Source: Triplophysa rosa
Taxonomy: Eukaryota; Chordata; Actinopteri; Cypriniformes; Nemacheilidae
Length of the DNA stretch: 64,000 bases
Assembly: GCF_024868665.1 (NCBI RefSeq)
Contig: NW_026634180.1
Coordinates: 62,001-126,000, forward strand
Reading direction: 5' to 3'
Positions 1-10,705 of the stretch are shown piece by piece. The position numbers were made by a program, and so were the translations under genes. Every line of letters begins with the position of its first letter. Position 1 is the stretch's first letter. The notes below the pieces were generated by a model. That model saw only the letters and a program-made list of their open reading frames with translations. It was not told where the DNA came from and did not search any database.

Positions 1-948
1 CTGCCTCATAACTTGGTGCCCAGTCCTATGAACTGAAACTGTATCATTGTCTAATATTAACACGTCCCCCGTAAAACAAGGCTGCAGCCGTAACTGGTCT
101 TACTCGGTACATTAGCATTAACTTACTACCCTTTGAACATTGTACCACACACACAGCTGCTTTCCACACACAGCAATAACCCACAAATGCCCAGGAGCCA
201 CAGGGAACAAACAAAAGATATCAATAGATGCGGACGTCAGCCGCCATTTTCTCAACTACGTACCATCAGACTTAACCGTTTATACACTTGACATACTTTT
301 ATCTTACAGACCACACATCACCGGGATTAATATTATTTTATAAACATCTGTAGTTACATAAAAGGTGTGTAACTAACCTGGAAATATTGGAAATATTACA
401 AAGAAATCAGCGACGCAGGACAACAGTTGCTTCAATTTTATAAGTCAGAATAAAATAAAATACAATTGCAATAGAAGGAAAGGAAACAAAAAGTAATAAT
501 CTCAACAAAACACTTATTTTGTGAGTATCACACATGTTATTTTCTCAATTGGCGAGTTGGCAAAATGCTAGATATTGGTCTTTTCTGTAATAGAACAGGC
601 AGCGTCTTTGTTGCATTTTTTCGGTAGGAAAAAAACAATATTTAGGACCTCGAAAGCCATGTTTCTTTATAAAAGCATAATTTTTCTAAAGCCACGTGTA
701 TTTTAAGCAGGGTTTGAAATGAACACCCACCGAATGCGGGTAAAAATCAACTGTGGCAGGTAACGCTGTCAAATCACTAGGCCATTTGCCGATTTACTTA
801 CCTTTCATAAATTATGTTCACTCACGTTGCTAGCGAAATTTAAGTAATCTGCGTAGATTTTATTTAGCGGCAATACACGTACAGTGTTTTTATTTCTGTA
901 AGACTGGTGGCATCTTTTAGCAATAGTTGTGAAGCAGTGGTTTAGTTA
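1..948. other. No gene seen (noncoding, AT-rich)
   Basis: No convincing ORF, splice-bounded exon or RNA gene was seen. The only M-initiated ORF (67 codons, 140-343) has unremarkable composition and no recognisable motif. Confidence 0.5.
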
Positions 949-1479
949 CAGTCGTGGCCAAAAGTATTGGCAGTGACATAAATGTTGTGTTGCAAAGTTT
1001 GCTGCTTCTGTATTTGTAGATTATTTTGCCACATGTTTCTATGGTATACTGGATATCTTAAGTTAGTATATGTTAAGTTTTAAAGTCGTTTATTGGCAAA
1101 AACATAATACTGTATATGCAAAGAGTCAATATTTACAGTGTTGGGCCTTGTTTTTTTCCATGACCTCTGGCATGCTGGATATTAGCTTATGGGCCAAATC
1201 CTGACAGATGGTGGATATTTCTCGCCTTATTAGTGCTCTGAGTTGATCACAATTTGTGGCCTTCTGCTTTTCCACTCGCCTTTTGAGGACGATTGACCAC
1301 AGTTTCTCTATATGGGATTGACATCCGGGGAGTTGCTTTTTTTTAGCAATTATTTAAAATGCATCTGATCACTCTGCATAATAATCTATAAACAATGTGA
1401 ATGAACACCACAACAGCTAAAGCAGAAACTTTGCAAAACGCATCATTTATGTCACTGCCAATACTTTTGGCCATGACTG
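949..1479 (-). mobile_element. Internally deleted Tc1/mariner element
   Basis: The ends are inverted repeats of about 37 bp. The left begins CAGTCGTGGCCAAAAGTATT and the right is its near-complement ending in CCATGACTG, and both abut TA dinucleotides (947-948 and 1480-1481), the usual Tc1 target duplication. At about 531 bp it is roughly a third of a full Tc1 element, so it is a non-autonomous deletion derivative. The interior keeps only the end of a minus-strand transposase. Confidence 0.85.
1138..1335 (-). pseudogene. Tc1 transposase C-terminal fragment
   Basis: Minus-strand translation gives NSPDVNPIEKLWSIVLKRRV followed by a basic helical tail. This matches the conserved C-terminal block of Tc1 DDE transposases, in which the NPIE-LW segment holds the third catalytic acidic residue. 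The N-terminal DNA-binding region and the first two catalytic aspartates are absent. It lies inside the TIR-bounded element 949-1479 and cannot encode an active transposase. Confidence 0.8.
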
Positions 1480-1481
1480 TA

Positions 1482-2030
1482 TACTGTATAAACTATAGAA
1501 ATACTTTTAAGCTTACTGAACTATGAGTGTCGTGTGTGGTGCTTGTGACGATGGAGCGATCAGTAAGGAAAACAACTAAATTTTTTATCTTATTAGTCGT
1601 ATACCTGTATATTTCGCTTGCTTTCGCTCTTTTTCGATAGTGATGACTTTGCATGATGATGAATCATTTAATCTAGGTAAGCACAAACATCTTCGACCCA
1701 TTACGTCATGGAGCAACGTGTCCGTGCTGCTCTGAAAATGTTTGCATACACAGCATATCTGTTTCCTCAAAATAGTTTTAAGTGTTGCAGTAGCCCACGA
1801 ATGTCACCTGAGGGCTGTTCCATGAAACAAGATTACGAAATAAACCAGGCTAATTTGGTTAGTCAGATTTATTGTTGGTCGATTCGGTCTCATAAAGCAA
1901 ACTTAAAATAGACCAATTTGGAGTCAATGTCACGGTTACGTCACTGCCAGCTATGCGCGCATACTGGTGGCAGAAAAACGGTGGAAACAAAGCAGCAACG
2001 AATGAAACGTAGGAGACGATTCCTTCAAAA
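1482..2030. other. No gene seen
   Basis: Short overlapping ORFs on both strands (1585-1770, 1708-1911) have no recognisable motif or splice context. Confidence 0.4.
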
Positions 2031-2204
2031 ATGTGTTTTTGTGTTATTGAATGTCAGAATACGAATGGCAAAAATTATTGTGTTATTTCCTATGGAATAC
2101 CGTCGTTTAATATGACATTTTAAGCTAAACAAGCCATTAAACGAACGGGCTGGACTGAAGAAATCATCCCGAATACTCGTTTTTCTGTGTTTATTTTATT
2201 TCAG
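2031..2204 (+). pseudogene. Decayed THAP zinc-finger remnant
   Basis: In the frame starting at 2031, a Cys pair followed by a short spacer and YGIPS resembles the start of a THAP domain (C2CH zinc-dependent DNA-binding fold). After one in-frame stop (TAA near 2115) the same frame gives AIKRTGWTEEIIPNTRF, which resembles the helix and the segment before the Cys-x-x-His pair of THAP fingers. The expected C-x-x-H-F pair is not preserved. The frame runs into TTTCAGGTAAGG at 2199-2210. THAP domains occur in host regulators and in P-element and Kolobok transposases. The call rests on pattern resemblance and a stop is present. Confidence 0.4.
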
Positions 2205-2880
2205 GTAAGGTTTTCTATACTGTTTATCACATACAAATGCAAAATAAATTATGTAACATTAGTTAAGAATGATAATTTAGATGCTTTCTGCCACCAGTTC
2301 GGCTCCGCCCACAGAATCACGTCACACTGTTTGCAAACAAAAAATTAGTCTATAGTTCCAACTTAATAACTATGGCAACTTGTGCTGGGAAACTAGCCTG
2401 GTCCGGGGCAGGGTAACTGTCAGGCTAAGCCTAAATTGTTGCTTTACTAGAGGTCAGTTAACACTGACACACAGAATTGTGATGATATTACCACTGATTC
2501 TCTGTCATGATGCACTATTATATCACTTTATTGAACATTATAAACAAAAATGTCAAGAAATCAATTAAATAAATTCTGTACCACAATAATAAACGCATAT
2601 ACTGTCTGTTGTCATACATCTGTGTTAGATTATATTGATTTGATATCAAGTGTTTAAACTAATGTCAATAAAGTTTGAATTTAAACATTCCCCAATACAT
2701 TCACTGTAAAACTTTTAGGTAGTTTTGCAGAAGGTTTTCCAGTAACTTACTGGAGAATTAATTACTTTCCGATTAGTACAGTTTTCAATTTGAGTTAAAC
2801 TTTACTTTAACCAAAATTAAAACACTTTGACTTTTGAGACTTTTGATCAAAATGAACAAGAAGAGATTGGCATTAGCACA
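2205..2880. other. No gene seen
   Basis: AT-rich sequence with no supported gene. The 62-codon ORF at 2380-2568 shows no motif. Confidence 0.4.
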
Positions 2881-3015
2881 GTGACACTTCAAAAAATTAC
2901 ATTCTTGCTAAGCATTTTTGTCTTGTTTTTTAGTAAAAATATTTGAAACTTCTTAAATTACGATACATTTAAATAACAAGAAAAGTGACCTAAGATATTT
3001 CGTCTTGTTTCATGA
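2881..3015 (+). repeat. Dispersed repeat, copy 1 (partner at 32.36 kb)
   Basis: This stretch and 32365-32505 share an ordered series of blocks in the same orientation: ATTCTTGCTAAGC-like, TTTTTGTCTTGTTTT, a TAGTA-AAATAT segment, and GACAAGAAAAGTGACCTA. They are copies of one AT-rich dispersed repeat, possibly the end of a DNA transposon. No coding content is visible. Confidence 0.7.
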
Positions 3016-3362
3016 AAGGAAATGATATTTTTTACACTATTTTAATAACCCTTTTCCTTGCTTACTGTTTGAATAAATTGTAGCAAAGATATTTATTTAG
3101 TATTTTTTTATTTCTTTTTATTAAAATGGGCTATATGAATACATTTGAACACTTTATACTTACTGCATCCATTGAGTCATTTAGCAATTTCTTGCCAATC
3201 TTTCCCATCCTGGTTTGGTTATTTGCAGCGGTATTACCTTTAATAGTTTGATACCTTTGACGTTTAAATTCTTCACACGATTTACAGAAGGTGGCACCAA
3301 TAATGCACCAATGCGCTGGATGTCAACCGCCATTAAACACATAAGAAGTATAGTATTTGTAG

Positions 3363-3425
3363 TATAATGCAATGTAAGTCGCTTTAGATAAAAGCGTCTG
3401 CCAAATGCATAATAAATGTAAATGA
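3363..3425 (+). repeat. Fish SINE 3' body fragment
   Basis: Contains AATGTAAGTCGCTTTAGATA and AAAGCGTCTGCCAAATGCAT followed by a TAAATGTAAATG tail. This is the body and tail shared with fuller tRNA-headed SINE copies at 12.4, 19.8 and 58.1 kb. The tRNA-like head is missing, so this copy is 5' truncated. Confidence 0.75.
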
Positions 3426-3631
3426 AGAAGAAGAGCACCAATCGCTGCTCTCTTTTCCTTAGCCGATCGATTTGATCCACGCTTGACTTGTAGGGCTGCT
3501 GAATAATTGCGTGCGTGCTCGCACTATTATCTTGACTATTTGAGCTCGTGGAGTGATTTGACTAAAACCGCCCAAATCTACACGCAAGTAATGTGGGCGG
3601 TCTTGTAAATTGTACTGCTGCCGGAGCAGCC

Positions 3632-3814
3632 ATGTCGTGGAGACGCTGTGTGTTCCATTGCCAAAAGAAAGCCTCTTTGTTTTCTCTGCGAAAAGATGAG
3701 TCAACAAAAAACGAATGGTTACATTTTATATTCAACACTGTTCCAGAGAAGTACAATGAAAAAGTGCTAGTTTGTGCAGAGCATTTTAACGACGATTGCT
3801 TCACTAATCTATAA
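3632..3814 (+). CDS. THAP-like zinc-finger domain ORF
   Basis: From the ATG at 3632 (MSWRRCVFHC) the 60-codon ORF has a Cys-x3-Cys pair, a FSLRKDE segment, an invariant-looking Trp (NEWLHFIF), a VPEKY segment and a final CAEHF (Cys-x2-His). This is the order of ligands and core residues of the C2CH THAP DNA-binding domain. An in-frame upstream start at 3593 adds 13 residues, but the later ATG fits domains that start with the first Cys near the N-terminus. The ORF stops shortly after the histidine, whereas the family continues to an AVPT-like motif, so this is a truncated first exon or a pseudogene. It faces, tail to tail, a minus-strand P2X7-type zinc domain at 3800-4087. Whether it belongs to a host gene or a THAP-bearing transposon cannot be decided here. 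Confidence 0.6.
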   Translation: MSWRRCVFHCQKKASLFSLRKDESTKNEWLHFIFNTVPEKYNEKVLVCAEHFNDDCFTNL

Positions 3815-4087
3815 ATGTAATAAATATTCTGGAGGGCGTAAGGATTTAAACAGTTAGGTTCGAAGCCTGGGTGGTGTGTCATGCATTTGAGAGGGCCTGC
3901 AACCTCATTAATTCGTCTCAAAACCTGTGGAAGACAAGACTTAGTATTTGTAATACAGAAAACAGTAAAAGCATGTGTGTGTGTCAATATGTATGAAAAA
4001 AGGTAATTACTTCGTACCTTTTGTATTTCCAAGCAGCATACATTTTCAACCTCAGTGGGCATTTTATTACAGTTTTCACATTTGCAC
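3800..4087 (-). pseudogene. P2X7 C-terminal-like zinc domain, two exons
   Basis: The minus strand encodes C-K-C-E-N-C-N-K-M-P-T-E then VCCLEIQK (exon about 4087-4018), a consensus donor GTACGA, a 93-bp intron ending in TCTTCCACAG, then an exon from 3924 with CMTHHPGFEPNCLNPYALQN and IYYIYR. Phase is kept across the junction. Cys-x-Cys-x2-Cys, MPT, Cys-Cys-x-E and HPGFE-x-x-CLN-x-x-LQ are the hallmark of the cytoplasmic zinc-binding ballast domain at the C-terminus of P2X7 receptors. In fishes it also occurs in free-standing proteins. An acceptor-like TGTAG precedes exon 1. No channel region (transmembrane segments, ectodomain) is visible, and the domain's C-terminal half (W-x-WG, PSC, IR-x-x-FP) is missing, so this is a fragment or partial gene. 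Confidence 0.65.
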
Positions 4088-4095
4088 CTACACAT

Positions 4096-4720
4096 AAAAG
4101 GTAATGTAATAAAAGTATGTTTTTACATTTTGTTATAATTCGTTATGATTTCATTACACTGACGCCAAATCTTTATAACGTCGTATATAAAAGGTAAAAC
4201 AGTTAGCTATAGTTTTAAACTATTTAAAGTAGTTTTTTAATAAAATGTTAACAATCCTTAATATCCTGCTCGAGTCGCGCTGGCAAAGTTAATGTATCGG
4301 CATGATCTTCATTCTCCGGATCAGATTCGGGCTCGAATTGATAGGGAAGTATCGATGCCATTTTATCACCTGTCATTAGCTTTGAAACCTGATGTTCCGA
4401 ATATGGTAAGAGGCGTTACATTTCCATCACACAATTGCAGTATTCCACCAATCACTACGCAGTAGTGAACTGGCCAATCATAGCACACCTCGCTTTTCAG
4501 AGCCATGAGCTTTGTAAAATATCCTCGCGTTTCAGAGAGGCGGTTCTAAGAGGAGATACAAACATGCACGGTATGTGGAAAATACAGCGTTTTTAAACTT
4601 AAATCGTGTATACACATTGTAATACATCTAAAGCAAACAATAATATTCGTTTTAGCCACGTAAAATGACCCCTTTAATGTAAAATTAAAAATTCACTTGG
4701 CAAAAGCAGCAATAAAAACA
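4096..4720. other. No gene seen
   Basis: AT-rich intergenic sequence without a supported ORF or repeat boundary. Confidence 0.4.
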
Positions 4721-4861
4721 ACTCAACTCAACTCAACTTTATTTATATAGCGCTTTTACAATTTTCATTGTTACAAAGCAGCTGTACATGAGACACATTG
4801 ACTACAAGCAAAACAATCAAAGTTGTACCTGCAAAAACAAGAAAAGGTTGAAAACACAGAA

Positions 4862-5028
4862 GACAGACACACCCACACACAAAACACTCCACACACACAA
4901 CACGCACCCACACACACAGACACAGAGACACACACACACACGGATGCGCACGCACACACACACACACACAACACACACACACACGTACGTACACAGACAA
5001 GTACGCACACACACACACGCTCAGTGAG
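4862..5028 (+). repeat. CA/TG microsatellite
   Basis: Imperfect (CA)n with interruptions over about 165 bp. It generates several histidine/threonine-rich or cysteine/valine-rich pseudo-ORFs on both strands, which should not be annotated as genes. Confidence 0.95.
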
Positions 5029-5657
5029 AGCACACATTTAGGATAAAGGAGAGAGAAGCACAGGTCAAATATAACAGATAATAAATTCCTATATGCAATA
5101 TTAATTAAGTAAAACTTTAAGATTCTAAAGCAGCCCCCCCGGTCAGGCAGATAGTGCAAAAACAGTATGCAAACGGTGGCGAGGAACCCAAAACTCTAAT
5201 CGAGAAAAAAAACCTCAGGAGAACCCAGGCCCAACCAGGGGATTCCAGTTCCCCTCTGGCAAAAGCTGCTGCCTCTGCACAAGCTCCAGAGAACTTGCAC
5301 AACAAGGCTAAATAAAATAAATAAACTTAATAATAAAATAAATTATAGTTTAAGATTATCATTAATAATCTAATAGCATTTGAAGTTTTGTGGTGAAGAC
5401 ATGTCAAGAGACCGCGTCCTTCTTTATCCAGCTCTATCATCTCAGCTCTTGTCAGGTCCCCACTTCCCATTCTCCGCTCTACCATCAGGTCAGGCCATGA
5501 ACTGCATCCTGCTCGCTGTGGTAACCTTGGAACAATGAGACAAGACTGGCTGAGAGTAGAGTACTGTTCTGTACTCTTTGATGCAACAAGTACATCAGTT
5601 GTGTTTTTGGTTCCGGTTGATCTAACTAATGCAGCCTAAACCCTCTGAAGATTTATA

Positions 5658-6120
5658 TTATGGAAGAGTAGTGTATGCAAGATTAAAAAGATGCGTCTTT
5701 AGTCTAGATTTAAACTGACAGAGTGTGTCTGCCTCCCGGACAGTGCAGGGAAGACTATTCCAAAGTTTAGGCGCTAGATAGGAAAAGGATCTACCACCTG
5801 CACTTGATTTTGAAATTCTAGGTATTACCAACTGACAGGACGCCTGAGAGCGTAATGCACGTGAAGGACTGTAATACAAAAGGAGTTCATTCAAGTACTG
5901 AGGAGCTAAACCATGTAAGGCTTTATAGGTAATAAGCAAGATTTTAAAGTTAACGCGATGCTTTATAGGTAACCAGTGCAAGGTTGACAGAACCGGGCTA
6001 ATATGTTCGTACTTTTTTGTACGTGTAAGAACTCGAGCTGCCGCGTTTTGGACCAATTGGAGTTTTTGTAATAAGCCTGCAGGGCAACCACCTAACAGTG
6101 CATTACAGTAATCTAGTCTT
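5658..6120 (-). pseudogene. LINE ORF2 C-terminal fragment
   Basis: About 155 codons from FSRLDYCNALLGGCPAG onward, with LQLVQNAAARVLT, HISPVLSTLHWLPI, ILLITYKALHGLAPQYL, LWNSLP and a final FKSRLKTHLF. This ordered block series is diagnostic of the region downstream of the RT palm in CR1/L2-type LINEs. The upstream RT catalytic motif and the endonuclease are not present. The reading frame is open to its stop, so this copy is relatively young or fortuitously intact here, but it is 5' truncated and non-functional. Confidence 0.85.
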
Positions 6121-6223
6121 GAAAACAACATCATTGTCTCTTTATTTGTAGTGACATTTTGTATGGTTTCTCCTTCCCGAATGAGTGATATATCCCGTTT
6201 GAAACGCACCGATGATTACACAA

Positions 6224-8081
6224 CAGGGCTCTATACTAACTTTTTGCACTGGTGCGCCTAACTTTTTTTCTTAGGTGCACCCAAATTTTCGACCGCATCG
6301 CATTTAACACAGTAACGCAGTTTTACAAGTTCACTTTTTTTTTAAATCACTGTCCATATATGCAATATTGACTTGTAAATGATTAACTAACAATCTGGTC
6401 AACATAAAGTTCTTTATTTGAAGCACAATTCTACAAGAAAGCAGGGCTCTAGACTAACACTTGAGAGAGGTGGCACTGGTGCTACCAAGTTATTCAGTTG
6501 GTGGCACCAGCCCTTAATTTGATAGCACCAGAGTCGTGGGGTGAGGTAAGAAAAAATAATCACTAAAACTTCATTAAAATGTGTTTAATACATTAATAAA
6601 TCAATTATAAATGAATACAAATCATTGTTTATGATTGAATTATTTTTATTGTATATGTAAACTCTCTTTCAACACTTTACCATATTTAAAGCACATCTTT
6701 CTTAAAGCTACTTTCTTCCTTTATTTGTTGTGATCGACTCCTATAAGAGAACACAATTCCTTTAATATCAGTGAGTGTTTTTGGGCCCGTCCGTTGTTGT
6801 TTGATGAACATTATAAACAGATATCTTTATTATGCTGCTGCCCCTTTAAGAGCTCGCGCAATATACTGCAACACGTGTTTTGTTTCCCAACTGTTTGGTC
6901 ACGAAACAAACTGAATACCTTTACAAGGTTTCTTGTTAATATGGGAATTATTTTAGGTTATTTTGTGTTAATATGTCCGTTTCAGAGTAAGAAGAGAACT
7001 CCGTTTAGTATTTTGTGCTCGGACTCTCTGGGCGCGCGCGCATATCTCAAACAACCCGCGAGACCTGAAGGCTTTTAGTGATTATTCTTCATGAAAGCTG
7101 CATTGATACACGTTTGGCTTCTATCAATAGCGACTCACAAATAAATAGTATTTAGCGTGATGTATAACGTTTTGTATGCTTTGCAGTATTGTTAGAGATC
7201 TTTATACAATAGTTCAGTGCTTAAAGTTTAAACACATATTCCTGCATTAGCTTCACATGCATACAATACTTGCAACACATTTCGTTATCTTTGCTGTTTT
7301 GTACCTTAGCAGGGGAAATTCTTGTATTCTGCATATTTATTTAAGTTGCAAGATTGAGCGCTTCACTCGTCTCCTTTTTCGGTCCTTCGCCTTCGGTCCT
7401 TACCCGTAACCCGCGAATTACGTCTTTGGGGGCGGGGCACTGATAGATAAGTGAATGGTTGAAGGAGGGGAGACGAAAATGAGTGACTGAATGCGCAGCT
7501 TGCGCAATATAACATTTCTGCGCATTACATTTATAATACGCAAAAATTATATATTGATCAGTTTGACAGTCCCACCGGTGCGACCATTAAGAAAAACTTG
7601 TCGCACTGGTAGGAAAATTTGTCGCAAAATGAGACCATTTAGTCGCAGTCTAGCGTTGGTTATTGGTTATGATTTTCGGAAGGATCAGGCCTTAACTTAA
7701 CATTCTTAACGAAAAAGTTGTCAATCGTTCTTTTCATCTTCTCTCATCATCCGCGGCTACATCCACTCTGTTTATCTGACGGGCCTAGGCTACTCACCTC
7801 TCTGTCCGACTGCAGCACAGCATTTTCAAACGTACACACACGTACAGGAATATGTGGACCACGGTCAATCAGAGGGGGGTCCGACCCTTCAATATCTCTG
7901 ATTGGTTTAGACCATGATATGGGCCTAATGTGTCTGTTGTTGAACCACAGGGAGACTTTCGCAGAGACTTTTTTTCCCTCGAACGGCTGGTCGCACCGGT
8001 GCGACCTCAGATTTTTTTTAGTCGCACCATTGAGAAATTAGGTCGCATGTGCGACCAAATTGGTCTCACTCTAGAGCCCTG
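6224..8081. mobile_element. hAT-like element with CAGGGCTCTA ends
   Basis: CAGGGCTCTATACTAAC occurs at 6224 and CAGGGCTCTAGACTAACAC at 6442. The complementary end ACTCTAGAGCCCTG finishes at 8081. Short internal repeats of the type TGGTGCGACC/TTAGTCGCACC follow each end (6240-6540 and 7565-8065). CAGGG...CCCTG ends are typical of hAT transposons. With the outer ends, the flanks share CACAA on both sides (6219-6223 and 8082-8086), weaker than the expected 8-bp duplication. No transposase domain was recognised. The second internal left end suggests one element inside another. Confidence 0.55.
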
Positions 8082-8084
8082 CAC

Positions 8085-8335
8085 AACTGTGCTGATTGGG
8101 GGTTTGGTATTTGTCCCAAACAAATTGGACTGGAGCCAGTTTCGCCCCACGAACTGGCGGCGCCCTCAAGTCAAGTTTAGTGTTAAGTCTTGTTTAGTCA
8201 GTCTATTGTTATTTGTCAAGTTTTACATTGTTTGCCCCCTCATGAGCTTTTGTTTTCCCCTGTTTGTCTTGTTTAAATAAAGTTTTTGTTATCCCCTCTG
8301 TCTGCATCTGGGTTCTGCCTGCCTCACTCGTGACA
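8085..8335 (+). mobile_element. LTR 3' portion (R-U5-like)
   Basis: Contains an AATAAA signal at about 8276 and ends CCTCACTCGTGACA at 8335. The same TGACA/TGTCA termini and a GGGTTCT segment near the end mark the other LTRs here (44807, 52022, 53853, 55546). The 5' part is missing or interrupted by the hAT-like element ending at 8081. Sequence immediately downstream resembles the gag of the gag-only element at 52-54 kb. Confidence 0.55.
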
Positions 8336-8419
8336 GAACGAACAAGCCAGCTAAGAACCCAGCAGACAGCGATTGACAATCCCCTGTCAGCAATACGTGG
8401 CCGCCAGGTCCATGTTCTC

Positions 8420-8584
8420 TTTGGCCTTCGACAGGAGGAGGCTGATGTGCGGGCCTTCCCCTTAGAGTTCCTGGCCGAAGATGGTGATTCAGGGTTCAAC
8501 AGCTGCCTCAGTGAACCCCTCAAGCCTGCTGAGATGAGGATGCCGAGGCTTCGTGGATCAGATCTGATACACAATGTCTCGTGA
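8420..8584 (+). pseudogene. Gag-like remnant after LTR
   Basis: The plus frame reads HVLFGLRQEEADVRAFPLEF, then DSGFNSCLSEPLKPAEM. This resembles the spacing of the minus-strand gag of the 52-54 kb element (LLGFRQGSFGDQEFARAF, then GFNDAELKTIFNCCL and LTPPEK), a Leu-Arg-Gln, Phe, Gly-Phe-Asn, Cys-Leu, Pro series. No zinc knuckle, protease or RT follows. The inferred origin is decayed internal sequence of an LTR element whose LTR end lies just upstream. Confidence 0.45.
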
Positions 8585-8599
8585 ATAGCCCAGAGTCCC

Positions 8600-10277
8600 A
8601 TCCAAGGTCGAACCGCCTTCTCCATTACCCTCAATCCCAGAGGACTCCCGGCTCTCCAGTCAGCTGCAGCATTCTCATCGCTGGCTCTATTGAGGCCATT
8701 GAGTTTATGCCTATGTGTCAGAGGGATGGATTACATATTGTGTAACCAGTCAAATCTTGTAGATGCCCTTTGTAGTAATTTCCTATTCGAGTGTCTTTCA
8801 GTGTCTGACTGCAGAAGAGCTCAGTGGGCTGGCAACCAGAGACGTATCTGGCATATTTGTGTTGTCATTTTATAAGGGAGTCTCTTTTTGTTAAACCTGA
8901 CCTGATAATGTTAAACACTCATACAGAACCATTAATACTGCATTTCATCATACCCTGTACTCTTGTACTGTTTAAAGATGCAGTGTCTGCTAAAAGGCTC
9001 TGCACTGGGATTCAGAACAATAGCTGCATGGGCCAAGCACCAATGTTTTGGCAATTAAATTTCATGACATCTTTATGGCGCTATCTCTGCTCAACATCAT
9101 TAGCATGCCGACAATGTTGTTCCCTTCTTGCTCGCCTTTCATTTTTTGATTTTCTCACACGCAGGATAAATTACCTTTCCACCAATCTCCATTCACTGCA
9201 CTTCTATAGCACTGAATGGAGAGACTCAACAAAGGTTGACATAATTTTCTCAGGCTTTGATTGGCCCCCACCATGCCTCACAATGACATCATTTTCCCCC
9301 TTCCCCCAGCGACGCTGGATTGTCAGGGCTATGGTGGGCAGAGTTTGGCATCAGACTGTTGGGGTGTTAATGAGTGCATGGCTCGATTTGGTGGTTAACA
9401 GTCCTGGGAATAACAGGTCGAAAGTAAGGGAGGGTGCACGTTCAGCCCCAACACCTCTATACCCTTACTGCAGGAGGAACCCTCATATGGGACATACACA
9501 GGAGCGTGTTTATACAGTGGAAATGGACTTTACTTTTTACTAACCAGGATGGATGAACATCCAACATATCTGTATATCGGTCATTCATTTTGGTGGAATG
9601 TATGTGACTGCAGGAGGACAAAACTTGGTTAAAGGAGCAGTGTGTTGGGAGAAGCTTACTGTGATCATTTTTTTCTGAATTAATTACAGAAGCCTGTGCC
9701 AAATGGGATTTTCTCCATTCTTCAGCACCACCTCCCTCTGTTTTTTTTTGTTTGTTTGTTTTCTTATGGCAGTCCAAACGCATGACAGGAATTAAAAGTC
9801 CCAAGTCACACGTGTAAATCTACAACCCTTACTCAGACACAGCTTTGTTTTCAGAAAGATTGTCACATTTAACTAGTTTGCAAAAAAAGAAAAAGAGACA
9901 CGTCCTAAGCCTTTGTGACTTTCTTTGAGATTAAAGTAGAAATGTTCATTTCATTCTGTCCTTGAACAGACTTATGGACTTTTTTGTCCATTGATAGCTG
10001 ACAGCCCTACTTACTCTTAATAATAAAAAGAGCAAAAGTGCATTATTTTGTTTGGAGGGCAAGTAAGCTAGGCTAAGAACGTTTCTTTAAATAAAAAAAA
10101 ATCCTTTTTTGTTTTTAAAATAATAATTTAGATGGAAGTAAGAATTAATTAGTTGAAAGTGGTTTTGTGTGATAAAGCTTGCTGGTTGTGTCTCCTGTAG
10201 CCTTCATACTGAAGGTCTGGGATCTTTGGCCGCTTTCTTTTGCCAAGGCCCGCCCAAGAGGCCATATGACTGACAGG
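8600..10277. other. No gene seen
   Basis: A 239-codon ORF (8824-9543, +) lies here, but its composition shows no domain and its frame crosses no plausible splice sites, so I treat it as chance. The remainder is ordinary AT-rich noncoding DNA. Confidence 0.45.
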
Positions 10278-10417
10278 TAAAGCTATGAAGGCATTATAAT
10301 GCCATAAAGAAACGAGCGCAATGCTGATGCTGGCAGCGCACGGCAAATAACTTCCGCGAGAGGACAACGGATATACACGCGAGGAAACGGGATCCCGCGA
10401 GCTCGTTTGAAACCTTC

Positions 10418-10545
10418 GCGCGCGCATGGCATCCATAGTGCGCGCAATACAAGCCCTCGCGCGCGCATGACATCTTCTGTGCGCGCAATTACAAGCCCTC
10501 GCGCGCGCATGACATCTGTACGCGCAATTACAAGCCCTCGCGCTC
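10418..10545 (+). repeat. CpG-rich 36-bp tandem in left arm
   Basis: About three imperfect units each containing GCGCGCATGACATC and GCGCAATTACAAGCCCTC. The inverted counterpart is at 13336-13465 in the right arm. The third arm copy at 23.8-24.8 kb has only about one unit, so unit number varies between copies. Confidence 0.85.
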
Positions 10546-10705
10546 TCACCTGCTGCTTTTGCTCGCGCGAACATTTTTATTTTTGGCAGTCGCGGGGCGG
10601 GACTTTCTATTCTCTTGTAACCTCAAACGTCATTGGTTACTTACTTCCCCTTTTCCGGAAGTCACTTGTGATTGGACGTCTGTGATCATCATCAATCTAG
10701 ACCAT

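Larger units (their letters stand above)
4721..6130 (-). mobile_element. 5'-truncated LINE (CR1/L2 supergroup) with 3' UTR
   Basis: A minus-strand non-LTR retrotransposon 3' end. It holds the end of the ORF2 reverse transcriptase region (5658 to about 6120), a roughly 900-bp 3' UTR, and a terminal microsatellite of TTGAG units on the minus strand (4721-4737). Short tandem 3' tails instead of poly(A) are typical of the CR1/L2 supergroup. The 5' side is cut off near 6130, as expected from incomplete target-primed reverse transcription. A CA microsatellite has expanded inside the 3' UTR. Confidence 0.8.

Noticed and set aside
3562..4095. Single-exon 177-codon minus-strand gene
   Set aside because: The frame reads through a 93-bp intron with good splice signals and through antisense of the THAP-like ORF. 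Only two segments resemble a protein domain.
4743..5159. Long cysteine/valine- or histidine/threonine-rich ORFs in several frames
   Set aside because: They are translations of the CA microsatellite and surrounding LINE 3' UTR.
8824..9543. 239-codon plus-strand ORF
   Set aside because: No recognisable domain, no splice context, unconvincing codon pattern. Most likely chance.
10149..10574. Arg/Ala-rich ORFs in both inverted arms (also 13214-13703)
   Set aside because: They come from CpG-rich tandem repeats and are open on both strands.
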